Assembly (NCBI RefSeq): GCF_003589595.1
Contig: NW_020656077.1
Location: forward strand, 2,334,810-2,398,809
Source: Hyposmocoma kahamanoa
Lineage: Eukaryota; Arthropoda; Insecta; Lepidoptera; Cosmopterigidae
Length of the DNA stretch: 64,000 nucleotides
Direction of reading: 5' to 3'
Positions 56,205 to 64,000 of the stretch are shown piece by piece; within the stretch, counting starts at the first letter, position 1; the number at the start of each line of letters is the position of its first letter. A program made the position numbers and the translations under genes. The notes under the pieces were generated by a model. It did no database searches. It had not been told where the DNA came from and saw only the letters and a program-made list of their open reading frames with translations.

Positions 56205-56680
56205 TTAATCTTTACTTTTCTTGAATATCAGTGAATAACTTAAAAATTTTGATGTTACCAAAAAATGGGAATTAAGCAATTCTGCCCCACCTGTGGGTTG
56301 GGGTACTTGATACATCGCTTGGGACAATTTGATGTGTGAATCAAAGGAATGTGCCATTCCTGATTGCCACGTATAATCAGCACTAAATAATCTACCACCA
56401 TTCAAAAATGTAGTCTTGAAAGTAGAAATACAGCAGGGAGAGCCGACTACAGCGCAGAATGTCACTAGTTCACCTCTTTCTACAGATACTATTTGTGTGA
56501 ATTTGTGATTCGTTGATACCCTCTCATTTAAATAACGAAAGAACTTTGTAACGGTAGTTTTTCTAAACATAGCTTCTTGCTGCACAAAGCCCTTCCCCTG
56601 CTTAGTAGTGAATACTTTTAATCCTGTATACTTAAAATTGTCTTTCTTGGTAATTCCAATGCCGTGCCGTCATAGATTTA
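56205..56680 (-). other. Open reading region, unrecognised
   Basis: On -, open from after a TGA near 56678 through 56205 (about 155 codons; first ATG 56585). It includes YTGLKVFTTKQGKGFVQQ, then KFFRYLNERVSTNHKFTQIV and GGRLFSADYTWQSGMAHSFD. Composition is protein-like and the frame is longer than chance favours, but I recognise no family. It could be a retrocopy, a domesticated element or the last exon of an unseen gene. Confidence 0.35.
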
Positions 56681-57052
56681 GTACATGGTGCTGTAAATTA
56701 CAAACATTGCATATTTATATTCGTATTTACTTGCTGCTTGTCGTAAAGACAAGCATTTGCAGCAACTTCAGACATAGCAGACTTGTCTTCATTAATGAAT
56801 TTCATAATTAATTTGATTTCTAGCAATTTTGTAATTTACATACATAATATTATTGTCCGTTTTACCATAGTAACGGGCCGCCTATACTGAAGTGTGCCGA
56901 CGATTTTCCATATAAAACACACGCTATGATGGAGTATTGGTGTCCAACCCTAACTTAGCAAGATACTAAAAAAGGAAGCTCTTTAGCCACAAGGAAATAA
57001 AATAACAAGTTAATATTATAGAATTTAATTAGGGTACATATAAACGTTTTGT

Positions 57053-57331
57053 AAGGCTGGTTTCAGAGCAGTGCGGATTTATCTGCGGACCGTCCGCGCG
57101 GAGCACCAGAGCGGAGTAACACGTGCTTTAGAACATCTTTTTACAGTGACGCAGATTGCTCCGCGTGAACTCCGCACAAGCCACCCGTGCGTTTATTGTA
57201 AGCGACTGTCTTTTGTGAATATCCGCACTAAATTAAATACTCGATTCAGAGAACTGCGGATTCTACGCATGCGGATGGCTCGCTGGCGGACAGTCCGTAC
57301 GGACTGTACGCACAGCTGTGAAATCAACCTA
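57053..57331. mobile_element. 279-bp GC-rich MITE
   Basis: Left AGGCTGGTTTCAGAGCAGTG, right CACAGCTGTGAAATCAACCT; reverse complement of the right reads AGGTTGATTTCACAGCTGTG, giving imperfect TIRs extending about 45 bp inward through GGACCGTCCGC / GCGGACAGTCC. Non-coding. Confidence 0.65.
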
Positions 57332-58289
57332 ATGTATAATAACTAATAAGCACTTTTGAGTAGCAGGTAAAAATTTGTGAGTAGTATTTTAAACACCTGT
57401 ATAATACATATACAATTTAGAGGGAGATACACAAATAAAACATTTATTGGGGAACCCATCTGTTGGTGCTGTTGTTGTCACCAGTGCTGTAACATCAAAA
57501 CACCAATCCACATAAATATAGCCATTTATTTAAATACGCGAATTATAATTCAATGTTAATATTATAAAAGTTAAAAATGAAGTTCCCCTTGCTTAAGCAA
57601 TAAGAAATCAGCATAATCATACAGTTTTAAAATGTTTACATTCCATATTTAGTTAAAAATAGTTAAATCATTACTACTATAAAGGAAATCACACTGATAT
57701 TTCGAAAGCCAACAAAACAAACATAAGCATACTAATAAGACTAAGTGTTAGCGTAAAACAATATTAAGTCCAGTAAAGGGCGCATCACCGGTCGGAGCCT
57801 CGGTGGCTCCATATGTACAACTGATGCTCACTAACAACATTGACGACGGCCACAAACTTTACCCCTTAAAGTGCAATATTACCGGAATCGCTCAGAATCG
57901 AGGTCGCGGCTGGATAAATAATATTACAATAGACTACCGTATTATCTAACGAGTAAACAGTAAATACTTTTTTCTACCGCTGTCTATACACGGCGGTGAG
58001 GCATCGGCTAGCGTCGGGTGCGACAATAGTGCGACTTGTATCACTGGAGATTTCTCACACCTATACCGATCGACAGGCGCTTGTCACGAACGACCTAGGC
58101 TCCAAGGCAAGTCACAAAGTGGCTGGTCATATCAGTGTGGGCTCGACATCAGCGCTGCTAACGGGGCGTGGGCGGGAAGAGCGGGCGCCAGCGCTGGGCC
58201 CTCCCGCGCCGCGGAAGGAGGGCGGCCGGCCCGGAGGCGCTCGCGCCGGCGGGGGCGGGCCGCGGGCGAGAGCTTGCCGCGACGCGTTC
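57332..58289. other. Downstream region of the GC-rich - strand gene
   Basis: The right part (about 58130-58290) is very GC-rich and reads openly in several frames, as expected of a 3' UTR or an unresolved exon of the - strand gene. The left part is AT-rich without features. Confidence 0.35.
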
Positions 58290-61200
58290 CTACCTGCCCT
58301 CTGGCAGTTGTCGCGCGGCGGCGTGCGCACGCGCCGCTGCTTCCTAAACAGAAACACTGCATTACACACAATGTACTTGTTTTAGTGTCTAACTGCTTAA
58401 CGGTCACCATGCTGGTTTGCCACGCAAATGTCCCGGGTTCGATTCTCGGGCCGGCCTATAATAATAATAACGTACACACTCAACATAGCCCCGTACTAGG
58501 GAAACCCTGTGTCGCGGGTGCCATAGACACACACGAAGACAACCACAAATTACACCCAAACTCACGAGAGAAATAAATGTAGGCCATACAAATATTTCTC
58601 CCGACCCGGGAATCGAATCTGGGACCTCTGCATGGCAGTCCGGCATGGTAACCGTTCCGCCACGGAGGCAGTTATAAATATATGTATAGCCTACATTTCT
58701 TTCTCTCGTGAGTTTGGGAGTCATGTCATGTCCATGGCACCCGCGACACAAGGTTTCCCTAGTGTGTGCATTATATTAGTGACGGGACGAACAATGGGAT
58801 TATGGGGCACTGCCACTGCACCCGACACCCTGAGACATAAGTTGACAAGTGCCATGTGCCTGTAATTTCACCATCGCCCTTACCGGAACCGGAACACAGC
58901 GATACTCAAATTACTGTTTGGCTGCAGAAATAGGTAAGGCTACTCAAAATTACTTTATTACTATCACCTGCGTAGTTTAGAAGTTGAGCAATACCTTGGT
59001 GCGCGGTTGTGGTTTAGCGCGTGGTAACGGTTGCGCAGCAGCGGGGGGTGCAGTGGCGGTGAGGGGCTGCTCGGGCTGCGGCGCGGGCTGCGGGGGGGCG
59101 CGCGGCGCGGGCGGGGGGGCGCGCGTCTGCGGCGCCGGCCGCCCTAGAGACGCCAGCATCAGCCCGCGCAACAGCGCCGCGCGCGATTCCGCCTCCGCGC
59201 TGTCCGGGGCGCTTGTCGATCCTTCACATAAAAAATCGGCTCATAAGTTAGTGTAGTCGAGTCATACAACCGCATAAACTTTCTATTAAACCGTGTACCT
59301 GTACCTAAGAAACCAGATAGTAGAAATTGGGATTCAGTTGTTTCCTGTGGTGGCGGGGGCTGCTGCGCGGGCTGGGGCGCGGGCGGCGGCACGGTCGTGG
59401 CGCCGCCTGATGACGATGACGCCGCTGGTCTGCGTGGCAGTCGCTCTAATTGCTGCCGAGCCGCCTGTGTTAATTGATTATTAATTCAGTGCACCTCGAT
59501 ATGTCCACGTACAGTGTTACTACAGTCATTAAAACCATTATGTATTTTCATTACATTAAAGTGCATCGTTTTAAAACTTCTTTGTAATGCAGTTTAATTA
59601 AAGTAGTACAAGTAATTTTGATTAACATACATTTGTTAATATCTTACTTTTCTTCCTATTTGTAAAGTTTATCATATTCTTCTATATTTATTATTTAAAA
59701 TTAATATACTACTACATGTTATATAAATTTAAAGTGTGATTAACTNNNNNNNNNNNNNNNNNNNNNNNNNNNNNNNNNNNNNNNNNNNNNNNNNNNNNNN
59801 NNNNNNNNNNNNNNNNNNNNNNNNNNNNNNNNNNNNNNNNNNNNNNNNNNNNNNNNNNNNNNNNNNNNNNNNNNNNNNNNNNNNNNNNNNNNNNNNNNNN
59901 NNNNNNNNNNNNNNNNNNNNNNNNNNNNNNNNNNNNNNNNNNNNNNNNNNNNNNNNNNNNNNNNNNNNNNNNNNNNNNNNNNNNNNNNNNNNNNNNNNNN
60001 NNNNNNNNNNNNNNNNNNNNNNNNNNNNNNNNNNNNNNNNNNNNNNNNNNNNNNNNNNNNNNNNNNNNNNNNNNNNNNNNNNNNNNNNNNNNNNNNNNNN
60101 NNNNNNNNNNNNNNNNNNNNNNNNNNNNNNNNNNNNNNNNNNNNNGTTGTGTTTGACTGTTGCATGTTGTGGCAACCTTAAAATTGAGTCAACACTTTGG
60201 CACTCCATTTGAATTGTACAATCAAGTTGTGTATAATATCATCTGCTTAAAGGTAAAAACCATGTAAATGACATTTTCCACAAAAAATCTCCAAATTATG
60301 TACCTATTGTTAGAAAATCACCATATTTCTGCAGATTAAACTCTTATTGACTTTATAGCTTTTTTATTATTGAGTTTCACGTGCAGAAAGATAGTGATAT
60401 TCTTACCATAGCTATAAAAATTAAAGGATTTTAGTTTAAAATGCCAATTAAATAGACGACATATATGACTTGTTAGTTGTCCTAAATAAATAAAAAAATT
60501 GCGTCACATAAAGTAATGGTTGGCGTGGCGTTACCGTAGCCTGCTGACGTTCAAGTTGTAGCTGCATTTGCAACTGCTGCAACTGGCTGGGCGTGCCGGG
60601 CTGGCCCGCGCCGCGCCGCACGCCCGACAGCTGCGACAGCAGCTCCGCGATCGGGTCCACGACCGCGTCGCGCGACGACGGCGACAGCGACGATATGCCC
60701 CCGCCCGTGCTACATATACGCCCACATACATGTTATTAAATTTATAACTAATAAACTCCATTCCAAACAGGATGCTAATCAGAGACTAATTCTTTCCAAT
60801 AAGTTAATCGAACAAAATCATCAAAGAGCAGTTACTCAAATTGTCATATCAATGATCATATCACTAAGCGAAGCAATCGATTTCAATAGCAAAGCAATCG
60901 ACATCAAAACACACGTACATCTCTATTTTACTTCATTTGTTGCTATTGAACATTAACCAGATTTTTTATTATAATCCTGTGTGGAATAGATTGTAAAACA
61001 AATAAATAATACAACACCTAACTAACACGACTGCAACTAGAAATTTTGAAACGCAACAAAATTTTAAATTTCTCTTGTTACCTTTAATTTTAGAAAGCCA
61101 GAACCAATTTGTATAGTGACAGTTTTTATGTATCAGCTCTAGTTTCTCAGACATGTTGTTTCTATGTGGCTGCAGTCCGCGAGTAGTTTCTCGTGAGAAT

Positions 61201-63255
61201 TTGATAAGTTTTATTAAGACACTCGCCATGGCTACGACGCGATGTCATGTTGTCAAACTGATTTCGTTACAGCAACTTCGGGTATTATACAAAACGATAT
61301 TATTCAAATAAAAAATTAGAGCGGACACATAAATACTTAAACTTAAATACGAATAAACATTAAAGAAAGTATTTCCTCCTTACATTTCAGGGAAAAATAT
61401 GTGTGCAGACCTGTAGGTATCATAAATTGACCAACAATGTCAATGGATGAGACAATGTGTAGGCAAAATACATAAGCAAAGGTAGTCAAATACAGTTCTA
61501 TAGTAATATATATTGCATTTCCATTGTGGGGAAGTTAGAGGCATCAAATTAGTTAAAACAGGAAGTAAGTTTCGCCTCGGCCTCCGTGTGGGGAACAATA
61601 TTATTTAGTGGGTGCGATGCTAATGCGCGTTTTACCTGAACAATTTTGCTGTAGAAATATATATTTTTTTACAGATGCTCTCGTCGAAAAGGAAATAAAT
61701 ACCCGTATACATTAATTTGCCAAAAACATTCGTGTGAAGCAAGTTGAGTAACTTCAGAAGGGCTTAAGTCGCTCATTTCAAAAAGGTATACAAATCCCTT
61801 TAAATACCATAAACATACTCAGTTCTGGAAATTTGTATTGTCCTTTTTCAAAACAATGTACTGATATGCACATGGTACTGACCATAACCAGCCTCTACAG
61901 TCCGTGTAGAGGACTATTAGATAATATTTGTAAGTAGTAAATAAACAAATTGCTGCCGCTGCAATTGAATCCACGGCCATATTCACGCTCGACAAACCGA
62001 CGAATGAACACAGCCATCGTGTGGATGACGCCACGACAATGGCGGCCACTACGTGCCATCGAGATGGCCATCGTGTAAAGGGGACATTAAATTAAATAAA
62101 AATTAAAACGCCATAAATCTTAATGGACAATCAAACAACAGAATGGCCTTTATTCCGTTTAGGTTATTATTACTTTGTTTAGCATGTAAAACGCGCTACA
62201 GCATCTGCACCACTGTCAGTCAGTATACTATTAATGTTAGACAGCAATGAGACTTTCGTCGCTCGATCACCTGTCGATTCCTAAGTTCTGTCATTCAACT
62301 TCTCTGACGATTTTGTGACATTATGAACAATTTAAAAAATGTTAACATAGGTTTATTAGCTGTAAATCTATTGGGCTCACAACCAGATTTCTAGCAGGAC
62401 TGAAATGTGTAGTGGAATCCACCTAAACGTGGTTTGTACTAAAAATAATGTACTTCATCACACAAGAAACAAGGCCATCCCCCCGATCGAAGGTCAACCC
62501 ATTATGCCATTATGGCAAATTTTTGAGCAAAAAGCCTGTGCTTGTAGTATTGTAACGTCGTTCATTTAATATACATACATATTTATGGTTTTCTTTGCAT
62601 AATTAATATTTCAGTTTGCCCGGCGACGGGGACAGAACTTAGCAAACAACGAGTTAGGCATCATGAGTCAGTAAAAAAGCGTCTACTAGCAATTTCATGG
62701 ACAGTAACAGCTTAATATTAAAATATGATAGCGCGGGGTACCCCGCTTCGTTACATGGATCACAAAAAAAATGTCCAAGTGCTTTCTGTGTACTTGCTCC
62801 TTACTGTTTTTTCATAGAGAAGCATTAACAACAACGTACTGACAACAATTGATGATTTACATACATTAGACATTTTATATTGAATTAATACTGGGGAAGA
62901 ACAGAATTTACTTTTTTGTGTGCGTTATTATTTAAGTACTGTCCACGAAAGAGTTATTATATCATAAGCGGTCGATTTCTTCCCTGCGCTCAATGGCGTG
63001 CGGAAAAAAACCGGACCGTTTTCAGGGACGTTTTGGCATTAGCCGGTAGCGGTCAATGCGAAAACGGGGCTCTGATATTTATACTTTTGGCTTTAAGCCG
63101 AGCCGGTGCAGGCTGGATTGGAATCGCTCGGTACGCGCTTGACATGAAGTGGTAATATACCTGAACTGCATATTGGTGCGCCGCGCGCGACTGACGCCGC
63201 GGTTGCTGTGCGGCATGCGACGAACGCCACCGTGCCGGATGCCACTCGGCTCATC
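58290..63255 (-). CDS. Gln/Pro/Ala-rich protein, unrecognised, partial
   Basis: Exons on - with compatible phases: about 63255-63161 (5' edge uncertain), 60709-60535, [possible exon in the N gap 59746-60145], 59464-59305, 59221-58995, 58343-58290 with stop TAG. The first reads GIRHGGVRRMPHSNRGVSRA, then RRTNMQF; the AG|C junction (Ser) leads to TGGGISSLSPSSRDAVVDPI and AELLSQLSGVRRGAG. A Gln-rich helix follows (QLQQLQMQLQLERQQ), then AARQQLERLPRRP, Pro/Gln runs, TESQFLLSGFL, GSTSAPDSAEAESRAALLRG, LMLASLGRP, a Pro/Ala tract, and EAAARAHAAARQLPEGR. If the 58994 donor is not used, it would end VLLNF at 58977. High GC contrasts with the AT-rich surroundings. I do not recognise the family; low-complexity tracts suggest a disordered regulatory or scaffold protein. 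Start not found. Confidence 0.6.
58395..58460 (+). mobile_element. SINE head fragment in + orientation
   Basis: AACGGTCACCATGCTGGTTT and CCGGGTTCGATTCTCGGGCC give the tRNA-like head of the same SINE family on +, ending in aataataataa. It abuts the - oriented copy at 58462-58675, so two insertions are joined tail to tail. It lies in an intron of the - strand gene. Confidence 0.65.
58462..58675 (-). mobile_element. tRNA-derived SINE, copy 3
   Basis: Nearly identical to 4755-4976 over its whole length (CTCAACATAGCCCCGTACTA, GGGAAACCCTGTGTCGCGGG, B box GGTTCGATTCCCGGG-type on -, diverged here to AGATTCGATTCCC). Confidence 0.85.
58683..58765 (+). mobile_element. SINE body fragment in + orientation
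   Basis: GCCTACATTTCTTTCTCTCG through ACCCGCGACACAAGGTTTCC is the reverse complement of the SINE body at 58500-58590. Together with 58395-58460 it suggests that copy 3 inserted into, and split, an older + oriented copy. Confidence 0.65.
59746..60145. other. Assembly gap (400 N)
   Basis: Four hundred N within an intron of the - strand GC-rich gene. An exon may be hidden here. Confidence 0.99.
60710..63160. other. Intron of the GC-rich - strand gene
   Basis: 2.45-kb intron by phase match (AG at 63162-63161 joined to C at 60709). It contains an ATG-started open stretch on - (61229-61082, MASVLIKLIKFSRETTRG...) followed by a GTAACA donor, which does not fit the phase of the next exon. Otherwise AT-rich, without recognised features. 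Confidence 0.4.
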
Positions 63256-63261
63256 GTTCAC

Positions 63262-64000
63262 AGGGGTTAAGGAATTTTATAAACACAAATAATTGCTACA
63301 TATGTGTCGTTGGTTGTAAAAGTGAATTAAGTCCTTGTAATTAGATTTTGAAATAATGAGCTTTTAGCAAATTAATTTGCAGTAATTAGTATAGTAAACC
63401 TTTAAGCAATAGAATATGTGCAATAAAATATTTACTTACAGCACTTTTGTGATGATCGTACATATGTATTTCTGGTTTATAACTAGTATCTAAGGAATAT
63501 AAAGTAAAGCACGTACCTATGTATATCTAGTTAAATACAGCAATGCAACAAAGCAGCACAAATGTGTGAATTTTAAGTTCTAAGCGCAATGCTGGTAATA
63601 CAATTAACGTAATACGTAAGGTGTTCATGCACGTTTATGGATATGTGATAAAAGTTTAACTAAACTGCATGAAACGATTAAACAAGAACATTAAAATAAA
63701 TCTGTCGAGACGACAGATTTAGGCTTTCGTGATGCTGTTAACTATATCAACAATTTCTTTGCAAATGTGAGAGGAACCTGGCCAAAAGCCGCACACATCG
63801 CCTCTGATATAGATACAGCTAAAACCGGTAACAGTCCTCATTCATCCATAGCTTGCATTTGGGTGGTGATTGACTTTACCCTTATTGACTAGGGCTTACA
63901 TGATTCGTTATTATTACTGTTAGTGTAGGTTGTATAATATAAATTAATTAATTCAATGGTATTTTGCCTACAGACGAAACCGAAGTTGGGAATTGAGTCT
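63262..64000. other. Right end, nothing recognised
   Basis: AT-rich sequence upstream of the last identified exon of the - strand gene. No ORF, RNA gene or repeat is supported. Confidence 0.4.

Noticed and set aside
58127..58410. Overlapping GC-rich ORFs of 80-129 codons on both strands
   Set aside because: Open in several frames because of high GC; only the 58343-58290 stretch is phase-linked to upstream exons.
59729..60212. Long ORFs on both strands at 59.7-60.2 kb
   Set aside because: Made of the 400-N assembly gap.
61082..61229. Possible first exon on - (MASVLIKLIKFSRETTRG...)
   Set aside because: It has an ATG and a GTAACA donor, but its end phase does not match the next exon at 60709, and the 63161 exon does match.
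1..64000. CRISPR arrays, prokaryotic operons, riboswitches
   Set aside because: The sequence is eukaryotic with spliced genes; no regularly spaced direct repeats with unique spacers were found.

Overview
The window is nuclear DNA from an insect, most likely a moth or butterfly. It is AT-rich, its genes are split into small exons with GT/AG introns, and introns and spacers are full of Lepidoptera-style tRNA-derived SINEs, non-LTR retrotransposon pieces, mariner remnants and short inverted-repeat elements (MITEs). The species cannot be named from the sequence. There are two assembly gaps: 38121-38220 (100 N) and 59746-60145 (400 N).

Six host genes are supported by exon chains whose splice phases agree. 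(1) + strand, entering from the left and ending at 17043: a scaffold attachment factor B (SAFB) homologue with RRM, Arg/Glu-rich helix and Pro/Arg/Gly-rich tail. (2) - strand, 25753-24240: a DELE1-like mitochondrial stress protein with a mitochondrial-type N terminus and Sel1 repeats. (3) + strand, 28856-36963: a GT10 core alpha-1,3-fucosyltransferase of FucTA type in seven coding exons. (4) + strand, 45399-49409: HMCES, the SRAP-domain abasic-site shield, with its 20-nt first exon carrying the catalytic Cys2 and a C-terminal PIP-box-like motif. (5) - strand, 53422-50670: a 493-residue protein whose last ~85 residues look like the RNA polymerase II-binding SRI domain of RecQ5, but without a helicase. 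(6) - strand, from about 63255 to 58290: a GC-rich Gln/Pro/Ala-rich protein that I do not recognise, interrupted by the 400-N gap.

Between the genes, 17.6-23.5 kb holds stacked DNA elements: a tandemly duplicated tRNA-like repeat, a dead mariner, a 268-bp MITE, a 1.1-kb element with about 270-bp terminal repeats and a 384-bp MITE. The block 37.0-44.7 kb holds a MITE, a nearly full-length CR1/Jockey-group non-LTR element (two ORFs, several breaks) and pieces of two other non-LTR elements. The 53.4-58.3 kb spacer holds MITEs, another reverse transcriptase fragment and an unidentified ORF. A roughly 116-bp palindromic MITE family has five copies in the window; one ends 19 bp before the FucTA start codon, while a different MITE begins 49 bp after the FucTA stop codon.

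The six genes do not form one pathway. HMCES and the SRI-domain protein are convergent neighbours, and both families act at the replication/transcription interface. The most notable host-gene observation is the helicase-less SRI protein. The most notable non-genic observations are the MITE family, the 1.5-kb foldback palindrome in the SAFB intron, and several perfect hairpins.
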